Shown in pieces: positions 1 through 6,105 of a DNA stretch of 6,105 nucleotides. The position numbers and the translations under genes are program-made. Position 1 is the first letter of the stretch. Every line of letters begins with the position of its first letter. This DNA is from Pirellulaceae bacterium (GTDB lineage Bacteria > Planctomycetota > Planctomycetia > Pirellulales > Pirellulaceae), in NCBI GenBank assembly GCA_013002105.1, contig JABDKS010000841.1, forward strand, positions 1 through 6,105, in the 5' to 3' direction. The notes under the pieces were generated by a model. That model had not been told where the DNA came from. It ran no database searches and saw nothing but the letters and a program-made list of their open reading frames with translations.

Positions 1-869
1 CGCGTACGATTGTGCGTAGCAAGATCATGGCAACGCAGGCTGGCTTGGTTGATCCTGAGCTGACCAGTGGCGCGTTGGAGGCTCACTATCTGGCCGGCGG
101 TAACGTTCAGCAGGTCATTCGAGCATTGATTGCGGCCAAGAAGGCGAAAACGATCTCATTGACGTTTCGCGAAGCGACCGCGATTGACTTGGCCGGTCGT
201 GACGTTTTGGAGTCGGTTCAAACCAGTGTCTATCCCAAGGTCATCGATTGTCCGCCGCGTGGCAGCGTCAAACCGTCCTTGGACGCCGTCGCAAAAGACG
301 GGATTCAGTTGAAGGTCAAAGCACGCGTGACGGTTCGAGCCAACTTGCAACAGTTGATCGGTGGTGCGACCGAGGAAACGATCATCGCACGTGTCGGCGA
401 AGGGATTGTCAGTGCGATTGGTTCGGCCGAAAATCACAAAGCGGTGCTGGAAAATCCCGATGTGATCAGTAAAGCCGTGCTCGCCAAGCGACTTGATTCA
501 CAGACCGCGTTTGAAATTGTGTCGATCGATATTGCCGACATCGACGTCGGTGCCAACATTGGTGCTCGACTGCAAGCCGACCAGGCGGAAGCCGATACAC
601 AGGTGGCACGAGCTCGTGCCGAAGGAAAGCGTGCGGCGGCGGTGGCCGAAGAACAGGAGATGCAGGCAAAAATCGAACAGAGTCGCGCATCGTTGGTGCA
701 GGCTCAAGCGGCTGTTCCCGAAGCAATGTCGGAAGCATTTCGAAGCGGCAAATTGCATATTCTTGACTACTACAAGCTGCAGAACGTCAGTGCGGATACC
801 GAAATGCGAAAATCGTTGGCCCTGGCCGGTCAGACCAGCAGTACAGGCGACGACTACACACACAATTGA
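1..869 (+). CDS. floA: Flotillin-like protein FloA, 5' end cut by window edge
   Basis: Partial gene: the frame is open to the left edge (first whole codon at 3-5). The visible residues align from memory with Bacillus FloA beginning just after its N-terminal membrane segment, so roughly 50-60 residues, including the membrane anchor, lie outside the window; the GTG at 12 is not the real start. Recognisable FloA (UPF0365) stretches are [54 protein letters not shown] and [19 protein letters not shown]. These are followed by an Ala/Glu/Gln-rich helical segment (about bases 570-720) and the tail DTEMRKSLA. FloA proteins are membrane-associated scaffolds that oligomerise in functional membrane microdomains and influence membrane fluidity and protein complexes; that role is family knowledge. 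In many bacteria an NfeD-like gene precedes floA, which cannot be checked here. The family call is very secure; the function in this organism is inferred. Confidence 0.96.
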   Translation, partial: RTIVRSKIMATQAGLVDPELTSGALEAHYLAGGNVQQVIRALIAAKKAKTISLTFREATAIDLAGRDVLESVQTSVYPKVIDCPPRGSVKPSLDAVAKDGIQLKVKARVTVRANLQQLIGGATEETIIARVGEGIVSAIGSAENHKAVLENPDVISKAVLAKRLDSQTAFEIVSIDIADIDVGANIGARLQADQAEADTQVARARAEGKRAAAVAEEQEMQAKIEQSRASLVQAQAAVPEAMSEAFRSGKLHILDYYKLQNVSADTEMRKSLALAGQTSSTGDDYTHN

Positions 870-989
870 TCGCTTCGTGACGACACGCGAGAAATATCCA
901 ACAGAACGCTCGCGCGATCGATGACTTAGCACCCATCCAAACGGTCCGACGTTCTCCGCGCCGGAAAGCTTTTTTGTGGTAAACCAATC
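870..989 (+). other. Spacer between floA and the small downstream gene
   Basis: Short non-coding gap. It contains a 6-bp inverted repeat, CGCGAG at 886-891 and CTCGCG at 909-914, with a 17-base loop. No T-run follows, so it is not a convincing intrinsic terminator. A run of six T lies at 970-975 but is not preceded by a good stem. No clear promoter and no clear Shine-Dalgarno site before the ATG at 990. Read-through from floA is therefore possible, though unproven. Confidence 0.4.
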
Positions 990-1469
990 ATGGCCGGCGA
1001 CTTAGAAGACTTTTTGCGACGAGCAGCCGAGCGACGCCAACAGAAGGCGGCGCAGGGTGGTGGACCGCCGCCGCAGCAGAAACGGCCCGCAGCGCCGGAG
1101 TATTCCGACGCAAGAACTGAACGCAAGGTCCGCCAACATGATGCGCCGGTCATGGCGGAGATTGCTAGCGACCCGGAGCACGACGCCAACGCGGCACGCA
1201 AACGAAAGATTGCGTTGGCCAAGCAAATGGCCGATCGAGCGCGAATGGAGGCTGCCCAACGCGAAAAGAAAGTCGATGACGATCGGGCGGCCGACAAAGC
1301 GAACGTGGCATCGCAATTGGCCGCCAAGCGTGCCAAAGCGGCTGCGGCGGCAGCGCCGGTCGCCATCGACAGCGTCCATGATCTGATCAAGATTTTGAAA
1401 GCTCCTGGCGGTCTGCGGCAGGCCGTTTTGCTCCGCGAGATCCTCGATCGCCCCGATCAACGCTGGTAG
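990..1469 (+). CDS. Hypothetical Ala/Lys/Arg-rich coiled-coil protein
   Basis: A protein of 159 residues with no family that I can name securely. It begins MAGDLEDFLRRAAERRQQK, then has a Gly/Pro/Gln-rich flexible stretch (about residues 22-36). A long charged, Ala-rich segment (about 62-122) is probably helical or coiled-coil. The C-terminal block (about 126-159) is predicted helical: SVHDLIKILKAPGGLRQAVL followed by a tail ending ILDRPDQRW. There is no signal peptide and no hydrophobic segment, so it is probably cytoplasmic. I recall similar small proteins with a 'LRQA.. L..EIL.RP..RW' ending next to floA in planctomycetes, but this is memory, not a search. The ATG at 990 is the natural start; it lacks a strong ribosome binding site, which is common in this phylum. 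Same-strand location 120 bases after floA suggests a linked role, perhaps in membrane organisation, but this is only inference. Confidence 0.82.
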   Translation: MAGDLEDFLRRAAERRQQKAAQGGGPPPQQKRPAAPEYSDARTERKVRQHDAPVMAEIASDPEHDANAARKRKIALAKQMADRARMEAAQREKKVDDDRAADKANVASQLAAKRAKAAAAAAPVAIDSVHDLIKILKAPGGLRQAVLLREILDRPDQRW

Positions 1470-1525
1470 CAACGCGTTTTGCGGAGTGACTACCCAGACG
1501 GCCAGATGTGCGGTATCGCTCACAC

Positions 1526-1539
1526 GGCGTGCTTACGCC
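1526..1539. repeat. Small inverted repeat with GCTT loop
   Basis: GGCGT (1526-1530), loop GCTT, ACGCC (1535-1539): a perfect 5-bp stem starting 56 bases after the stop codon of the small gene. There is no following T-run, so an intrinsic terminator is not supported. It could be a fold at the 3' end of the transcript or a degenerate piece of a dispersed palindromic repeat. Confidence 0.4.
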
Positions 1540-1564
1540 ACTCAGGTGCGTGCATCATTGGCCT

Positions 1565-1670
1565 TAGAGCATTTGTTCTTAATACGTGGGATCAATCGTA
1601 GGCCAGGACCTGTCCTGGCACAGCTGCGCCAGGACAGGTCCTGGCCTACGAGAAAACTAAAATTGCTCTA
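1565..1670. repeat. Possible short palindromic element with outer inverted ends
   Basis: TAGAGCA (1565-1571) is the exact complement of TGCTCTA (1664-1670). These outer ends enclose the 24-bp palindrome almost symmetrically: 24 bases lie on the left and 12 on the right. This nested layout could mark the limits of a small non-coding mobile or REP-like element of about 106 bases. I see no matching direct duplication on the two flanks. A chance 7-bp match is quite possible. Confidence 0.3.
1596..1651. repeat. 24-bp perfect inverted repeat built from palindromic arms
   Basis: Bases 1596-1619 are exactly complementary to 1628-1651, leaving an 8-base loop at 1620-1627. Each arm also contains its own interrupted palindrome: GCCAGGAC-CT-GTCCTGGC at 1602-1619 and GCCAGGAC-AG-GTCCTGGC at 1628-1645. 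The eight-base unit GCCAGGAC thus occurs four times in alternating orientation. The RNA could form one long hairpin or two small ones. There is no T-run on either side in either direction, so it is not a textbook terminator. Such GTAGGCCAGG-type palindromes look like dispersed intergenic repeats of planctomycete genomes, possibly REP-like elements; that attribution is from memory. It lies between the small gene and the kinase and could also act as a transcript barrier or 3' end stabiliser. Confidence 0.85.
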
Positions 1671-1700
1671 GCCGTCATGCTATCTCGGTTTCGGCCTGTT

Positions 1701-1715
1701 TTTGACGGTTTGACG
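1701..1715 (+). promoter_or_regulatory. Tandem TTTGACG motif, possible -35 or operator
   Basis: TTTGACG occurs at 1701-1707 and again at 1709-1715, eight bases apart. TTGACG resembles a sigma-70 -35 box (TTGACA). No good -10 box sits at 16-18 bases; the nearest AT-rich hexamer is TTTAGT at 1736-1741, at a 20-base spacing. A promoter for the kinase in this stretch is plausible, but the exact elements are not supported. Confidence 0.25.
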
Positions 1716-1844
1716 CAAAAACCGCTGTCACCGGATTTAGTTCGTTCTGGTATTCTTTGCCGAGCCGGTCTAGCCATGACGCCAGGCGGTATTTTGAAAA
1801 TGATTCAATGTCAGCGAGCGATGATGGACCGAGTCGAGCGAGGC

Positions 1845-1849
1845 GGGAG
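1845..1849 (+). promoter_or_regulatory. Ribosome binding site supporting ATG 1857
   Basis: GGGAG, within a purine-rich AGGCGGGAG stretch (1841-1849), lies seven bases before the ATG at 1857. It is the best Shine-Dalgarno-like match among the candidate starts of the kinase gene and is the main reason for choosing 1857 over 1677, 1800, 1821 or 1824. Confidence 0.5.
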
Positions 1850-1856
1850 CATTTCT

Positions 1857-4800
1857 ATGCAATGCCTGATTGCCACGTTGATGGCAGTGCTGGCATTTCC
1901 GCTGACGCGGGCGCACTGCGACGAGGCGTTTGAGCTTCGTTTTGGCGATCCGCTGGCACAGCAGCAGCGGGTGAGCCGCTTTCCCGAACTGAGTGGACGT
2001 GGCCTGCGATGTGTCGCCGAAGACCATCAGGGCAATATGTGGTTTGGCATTCGTGACGGTGTTGTTCGTTACGACGGTATCCGTTGGCGAACGTTTGGGC
2101 CCGAGGTCGGATTGCCGGCAGTCCCCGTTGAATCGATTGTCGTGCGATCCAATGGTGACCTGGTCGTCGGTACCGACCAGGGCATTTTTCTGAAACAAGA
2201 TCACTCCTGGCAGCGGATCAGCGCCGCCGCGCCAATCACACAGGTCATCGAGAGTTCGACCGGCGTGTTGTGGGCGTGCAGCAAGTGGGGATTGATCCGA
2301 ATCGATGATCGGGGCAGCGATCTGCTGACAACGGTTCGTTTCAAAACGGCTGTCGATCAAACAGATGCATTCGACAGTGTTCGATCGACGCTTCCCACGC
2401 TCTTTCCGTACCACCACTATCCCGATGCGACCGGCGTCGCGTTAGCGGGCACCGTGGTGGCGTCGATCAGTTCCGACAGTCCGGCCACCAAAGCCGGTTT
2501 GCAGGTCGGGGATCGAATCGTCGCGACGGCTTCGGGAAAAGCGGTTGACGACAACGGCGAACTGTACAACTCTGGTGACCCGGTAACTTGGACGATCGAT
2601 CGTCAAGCAACGTCCGAGCTGATCACGGTCGACTTCGTCGCCCAACGAATCGACGACAAGCTTCGATCGCCGGTCATGCATTCGATTTACGAAGATCGAG
2701 ACGGCAGGCTATGGGCCGGAGCTGTCCACGGACGTCTTTGCGTCAGCGATGACGGCGGTGAGACTTGGCAACTGATGAGCGGCAAGGGCAAGATGGACGT
2801 GAACAGTCGCCCGACCGTCTTGCATCACAGCAACGGTGAAATCTGGATTGCGTCCAGCGCGAAATCAAATTCGTTGTGCCGATTCGACGGTAAGGATTGG
2901 ACGTACGAATCTCTGTCAATGTTGACCGGTTCGCGCTATGTGACATCGATGACCCAAACGACCGACGGATCCGTTTGGGTCAGCGGACTCAATCGTATTC
3001 ACCGATGGCAAAATGGCGTTTGGACGTATATAGACACGCATCAAAACGGTTTGCCCGGCGACAGCCACCGGATGTTCGTTGCCGCTGATGACGCATTGTG
3101 GATTGCCGGATTTGGTCAGTCGGCTGTCCGCATCGAAATGAATCCAGATCGATTTTGGTCGGTCGATGGAGCCACCTATCAATGTACTGATGCCAATGGC
3201 AATGCCTGGTTCGTCGATGCCGAGGATACCCATGTCATCCGTGTACCCGCCAGGCCTGCGGCGGACATCGGCCAATCGCAGTCCTTGATGATCAACCAGG
3301 CACGATCGTTTGGCGTTGACGACGGCGTGATTGACCAACCCACTCGGGTTATAGCCGATGCGGATGGAGGCGTTGTGGTGGTCGGTTCCCACGACAAATT
3401 GTCCAGTTTGTCCACGTTTGACGGCGAAAGATGGAATCGTCACGAGTTTCCCGACGCGGCCAAACGGTTCAGTGGGCGTGCGTCGTGCACCGCCTCGGAT
3501 GGACGAATTTGGATTGGCTGCCGTGGATCACGCCATCCTGGACAGTTCGGCGGCGTCGTCGTGGGGCGCGGAAACGATTGGCAATATTTCGCACCGCCAA
3601 ACGCGCCACGCTATGCGACGTCTATGTCGCAACTACCCGATGGACGTATTCTCGTCGGAGGAGCCTACGGTCTAGGCGTGTATCAAGACGACCAATGGTC
3701 CAAGTTGGAAGATGCGTTGCTGATCGAAACCCCCTGCACCGGTACCGCCATTGATTCGTCCGGTGCGGCTTGGATTGCGACACGCACCCGCGGCATTCTG
3801 CGCTACCGCGATGAATCATGGACCGTGTACGACAGCGACAGTGGGATTCCATCTAATGACGTGTTGTCGGTCATCGTCGACCCCGACGATCGGGTTTGGG
3901 CGAGTACGGCCGAAGGCATTTGTCGATTTGACGGAAATCGGTTTCGCAACGTCGATTTGCCGATGGAGTCGCCGTACGTGACTTTAAAAACCGATCCGCG
4001 AGGCGGTATCTGGGTCGATGGCATGCATCGGTTCATGCCAGATCTTTCGTCACCGGTTGCGTCGTTTGCCGATTCACGCATGACGGTCGAACATGGCGCC
4101 GTCGTTGTCGCAGATGTGCACGGTGTCGACCCCTGGAACCGAACTCCTGCGGACGATTTGAAATGGTCGGCTCGAATCGATGGTGGGGGTTGGTCGCCTT
4201 ATCAAGACGACAACCAATTTGTTTTTCGCGATCTCTCGTCGGGTAATCATCAGCTCCACGTCCGTGTCCGCGACAACGATTGGAATGTATCGGAGATCAC
4301 CAATCCGATGGCGATCAAAATCTTGTCGCCATTTTGGCTACGACCGTGGTTTTTGGCTTTCGCGATCTCGCTGTTTGGGATCTTGATATGGCAATCGAGC
4401 AGTTTGATCAAACACGCTGTCGCGCTGCGTTCAACGAATGATCGATTGAGTCTGGCACAGTCGCAGTTGTCGGCACAACTGAGTGACACATCGGCGCAAT
4501 TTTTTGCCGTCTGCGATTGTTCGCCGATCGGAATTTTCGTTACGGACACAGACGGCCGAGTGACTTATTTTAACAAGCACTTGCAACGGCTGACGGGGCT
4601 ATCATCCGAACAGGCGAAGGGATTTGGATGGGCATCGGCGATCCACGCCGAAGACCGCGATCGGGTCGCCCGGCTGTGGACAGCATCGGTCACCCAAGGA
4701 TCCACATTCGATACCTCCGGTCGGTTCGTACACGGCGATAAAACTGTTTTCTTTGAAGTCATTAGTGATCGGATCCTTAGCGGTGGGGAACTGATTGGAT

Positions 4801-6032
4801 ACGTCGGTGCGGTGGAGGATGTCACAAGCAGGGTGGCGTCAAACAAAAAGATTGTTCAGAGCAACGAAAAGCTGAAAGACGCTTTGGATCAGCTTGGTAC
4901 TGCCCAAGCTGCCATCATCAAGAAGGAGCGGCTGAGCGCCTTGGGGCAGATGGCTGCCGGTGTCGCACACGACGTCAAAAACTCGCTGGTTCCGCTGATG
5001 ACGTATGCGGAACTGCTCGCCTCAGATGACTCCATCACCGGCAAGAGCCGTGAATGGGCTGAACTGGTTCAATTGGGAGTCAACGACACAGCTGGTATCG
5101 TCAAACGACTGGACCATTTCTACCGCGAAACCCACAATCGTAACTTTCTCAAGCGAATCGATCTGTGTGATCTGGTAACCCAAGTCGTTGAATTAACGCG
5201 ACCAACACGCAAGGACGCGTTAGGGCAGGGAACGAAAACGCTGGACGTTTCATTCGCTTCGGCGTCCATCCCAACGATCGTTGGCGACCCGACGCAACTG
5301 CGAGCCGTGCTGACCAACCTGGTATTTAATGCCGCGGATGCCACGGCAGAGGATGGCAGTATTGTCATCCGGATTGATCGAGACGACCAGCATGCGCTGA
5401 TTGACGTGATTGATGATGGGGTCGGTATGACCAAAGAGACGTTGGATCGTTGCCTGGAGCCTTTCTATACGACCAAGGATACCGGAAGCGGTTTGGGGTT
5501 GAGCGAATGCCATGGTGTTGTCCGGCAACATGAAGGTGATATCTCGGTATCATCGCAACCAGGCAAAGGGACTCGCGTCCGTGTCAGCTTACCGTTAGCC
5601 GGTGCTCAATCGACCGCTTTGTTTGACGTGACTGAGCCGCTGACGGTGGCCGAAAACACGACTGACATCAAGCCGAGGGTATTGTGCATTGATGATGACG
5701 ATCTGGTGCGACACGCAATGACCGAACTGTTGACGGCGATCGGCGCGGAAGTCGAAAGTGCGGCTGATGGGCTGTCCGGCTTGGCCTTGCTGGAGCGATC
5801 CGAGTTTCAGATGGTGATTTGCGACCAAGGTTTGCCGGGGATGAATGGCTTGGCAGTCTTAAAAGAGATCAAACGCAAGTGGCCGACTTTGCCCGTGGTG
5901 ATCGTGTCGGGTTGGTCGTTGGCGCAAGGTCCCGATGACGTGCAGCCGGACGAATTCATCGAGAAACCGGTGGCCAGCAAAGATCTACGAGCTGCCCTGG
6001 AGCGATACGTCCATCTAGCGTCCAGTTCGTGA
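1857..6032 (+). CDS. Hybrid sensor histidine kinase with propeller, PDZ-like, PAS and receiver domains
   Basis: Residue numbers count from ATG 1857 (1391 residues). A signal-type hydrophobic segment spans 2-16. Reg_prop blades run from 47 to 730; I count about 14, with typical DGxxW motifs such as HQGNMWFG, DRDGRLWAG, NGEIWIAS, DGSVWVSG and DGRIWIG. An Asp-box, SDDGGETW, is at 297-304. A PDZ-like domain (190-262, SPATKAGLQVGDRIVA) interrupts the blades. A Y_Y_Y domain (742-822) leads to one transmembrane helix (about 827-845), then PAS (880-993). HisKA has HDVKNSL with phospho-acceptor H1038. The ATPase domain has N1158 in LVFNAADA, DDGVG at 1186-1190 and GSGLGL at 1210-1215. The receiver (1272-1388) has D1279/D1280, phospho-acceptor D1323, S1351 and K1370. 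All catalytic residues are present, so it should autophosphorylate and pass phosphate internally. The sensor part would lie outside the cytoplasmic membrane. No DNA-binding domain follows the receiver, so a separate partner (Hpt protein or regulator) is expected. The signal is unknown. Start uncertain: 1821/1824 would add a basic N-terminus more typical of a signal peptide. Confidence 0.93.
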   Translation: MQCLIATLMAVLAFPLTRAHCDEAFELRFGDPLAQQQRVSRFPELSGRGLRCVAEDHQGNMWFGIRDGVVRYDGIRWRTFGPEVGLPAVPVESIVVRSNGDLVVGTDQGIFLKQDHSWQRISAAAPITQVIESSTGVLWACSKWGLIRIDDRGSDLLTTVRFKTAVDQTDAFDSVRSTLPTLFPYHHYPDATGVALAGTVVASISSDSPATKAGLQVGDRIVATASGKAVDDNGELYNSGDPVTWTIDRQATSELITVDFVAQRIDDKLRSPVMHSIYEDRDGRLWAGAVHGRLCVSDDGGETWQLMSGKGKMDVNSRPTVLHHSNGEIWIASSAKSNSLCRFDGKDWTYESLSMLTGSRYVTSMTQTTDGSVWVSGLNRIHRWQNGVWTYIDTHQNGLPGDSHRMFVAADDALWIAGFGQSAVRIEMNPDRFWSVDGATYQCTDANGNAWFVDAEDTHVIRVPARPAADIGQSQSLMINQARSFGVDDGVIDQPTRVIADADGGVVVVGSHDKLSSLSTFDGERWNRHEFPDAAKRFSGRASCTASDGRIWIGCRGSRHPGQFGGVVVGRGNDWQYFAPPNAPRYATSMSQLPDGRILVGGAYGLGVYQDDQWSKLEDALLIETPCTGTAIDSSGAAWIATRTRGILRYRDESWTVYDSDSGIPSNDVLSVIVDPDDRVWASTAEGICRFDGNRFRNVDLPMESPYVTLKTDPRGGIWVDGMHRFMPDLSSPVASFADSRMTVEHGAVVVADVHGVDPWNRTPADDLKWSARIDGGGWSPYQDDNQFVFRDLSSGNHQLHVRVRDNDWNVSEITNPMAIKILSPFWLRPWFLAFAISLFGILIWQSSSLIKHAVALRSTNDRLSLAQSQLSAQLSDTSAQFFAVCDCSPIGIFVTDTDGRVTYFNKHLQRLTGLSSEQAKGFGWASAIHAEDRDRVARLWTASVTQGSTFDTSGRFVHGDKTVFFEVISDRILSGGELIGYVGAVEDVTSRVASNKKIVQSNEKLKDALDQLGTAQAAIIKKERLSALGQMAAGVAHDVKNSLVPLMTYAELLASDDSITGKSREWAELVQLGVNDTAGIVKRLDHFYRETHNRNFLKRIDLCDLVTQVVELTRPTRKDALGQGTKTLDVSFASASIPTIVGDPTQLRAVLTNLVFNAADATAEDGSIVIRIDRDDQHALIDVIDDGVGMTKETLDRCLEPFYTTKDTGSGLGLSECHGVVRQHEGDISVSSQPGKGTRVRVSLPLAGAQSTALFDVTEPLTVAENTTDIKPRVLCIDDDDLVRHAMTELLTAIGAEVESAADGLSGLALLERSEFQMVICDQGLPGMNGLAVLKEIKRKWPTLPVVIVSGWSLAQGPDDVQPDEFIEKPVASKDLRAALERYVHLASSS
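2424..2642 (+). other. PDZ-like domain within the kinase sensor region
   Basis: This segment encodes residues about 190-262 of the kinase. It reads like a bacterial Deg-type PDZ: a strand (GTVVASI), the hallmark SPATKAGLQVGDRIVATASG, a short insertion, and closing strands (VTWTIDRQ and SELITVDF). PDZ domains bind C-terminal or exposed peptide ends. It sits between a blade ending near residue 151 and a blade starting near 274, so it is an insertion in the propeller region. It would face the periplasm. Peptide binding as the sensed signal is inference only. Confidence 0.8.
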
Positions 6033-6034
6033 AC

Positions 6035-6078
6035 GCCCAAGCGTTTCACTCGCTATTTTGGGCCGGTTCCCACCGGCC
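6035..6078 (+). terminator. Possible 3' hairpins after the kinase gene
   Basis: Two stems follow the stop codon. GCCCAA (6035-6040) pairs with TTGGGC (6058-6063) around a smaller GCG/CGC stem (6041-6043 with 6051-6053). GGCCGGT (6061-6067) pairs with ACCGGCC (6072-6078) around a TCCC loop. They overlap at 6061-6063, so they would be mutually exclusive in part. There is no T-run after the second stem, so intrinsic termination is uncertain. Confidence 0.35.
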
Positions 6079-6086
6079 GCAGATGC

Positions 6087-6105
6087 TAGCTCGTAGCTCG
6101 TAGGC
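6087..6105. repeat. Short tandem repeat and possible start of a second palindrome
   Basis: TAGCTCG occurs twice in tandem (6087-6093 and 6094-6100), followed by TAGGC at the right edge. The last eight bases, TCGTAGGC (6098-6105), equal the first eight bases of the large palindrome (1596-1603). The window ends here, so whether a full repeat copy follows cannot be seen. Confidence 0.4.

Larger units (their letters stand above)
1470..1856 (+). other. Long intergenic region upstream of the sensor kinase
   Basis: Nearly 400 bases without a supported gene. In order it holds a small hairpin (1526-1539), an outer 7-bp inverted repeat (1565-1571 with 1664-1670) enclosing a 24-bp perfect palindrome (1596-1651), a tandem TTTGACG motif (1701-1715) and the leader of the kinase gene. 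The kinase frame is open from 1677, so part of this stretch would be coding if an upstream ATG (1677, 1800, 1821 or 1824) is used. A small open frame at 1486-1671 runs straight through the palindrome and resembles no protein; I treat it as spurious. Confidence 0.6.

Noticed and set aside
886..914. CGCGAG/CTCGCG stem after floA as a terminator
   Set aside because: Only 6 bp with a 17-base loop and no following T-run.
498..932. Minus-strand open frame of 144 codons overlapping the floA 3' end
   Set aside because: It is antisense to a strongly conserved floA region and its product resembles nothing known to me.
1596..1651. CRISPR repeat or intrinsic terminator
   Set aside because: There is a single unit without spaced direct copies, so it is not a CRISPR array, and no T-run follows in either direction, so it is not a standard terminator.
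1486..1671. Open frame of 61 codons on the + strand between the small gene and the kinase
   Set aside because: It runs through the large palindrome, has no recognisable protein features or ribosome binding site, and its codons look random.
1748..1760. TGGTATTCTTTGC resembling a sigma-54 promoter
   Set aside because: The GG and GC elements are 8 bases apart instead of the required 10, so the spacing does not fit.
1770..2417. Long minus-strand open frame (215 codons) opposite the kinase start
   Set aside because: It lies opposite clear signal peptide, Reg_prop and linker coding sequence, and its translation shows no recognisable domain; it is a shadow of the + strand gene.

Overview
The window reads as chromosomal DNA from a planctomycete, probably a Rhodopirellula/Pirellulaceae-type organism. 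This is inferred from moderate GC content, sparse Shine-Dalgarno sites, a FloA gene followed by an Ala/Lys-rich small protein, a very large propeller-type sensor kinase, and intergenic palindromes of the 'GTAGGCCAGGACCTGTCCTGGC' style. No marker gene fixes the genus. All three genes lie on the + strand.

Left part (1-1469): the 3' portion of a flotillin-like floA gene enters from the left edge and stops at 867-869. After a 120-base gap comes a 159-residue protein of unknown function, rich in Ala, Lys and Arg, with a predicted coiled coil and a tidy C-terminal segment. The two may be co-transcribed, since no convincing terminator separates them.

Middle (1470-1856): a spacer of nearly 400 bases holds a small hairpin and then a striking 24-bp perfect inverted repeat, each arm of which is itself a palindrome. 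This looks like a dispersed repeat or a strong RNA hairpin. A promoter-like stretch and the start region of the next gene follow. The kinase reading frame is open back to 1677, but the best-supported start is ATG 1857.

Right part (1857-6032): one gene of about 1391 codons encodes a membrane hybrid sensor kinase. Its order is signal peptide, about 14 Reg_prop blades (enough for two seven-bladed propellers), Y_Y_Y domain, one transmembrane helix, PAS, HisKA, HATPase and a C-terminal receiver. Its unusual feature is a PDZ-like domain inserted between blades 3 and 4 of the sensor region. Like the classical hybrid two-component systems it senses outside the membrane, but it ends in a receiver without a DNA-binding domain, so its output partner must be encoded elsewhere. 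Downstream are short GC-rich hairpins, and the last eight bases repeat the opening of the palindrome at 1596, so a second copy may begin at the right edge.
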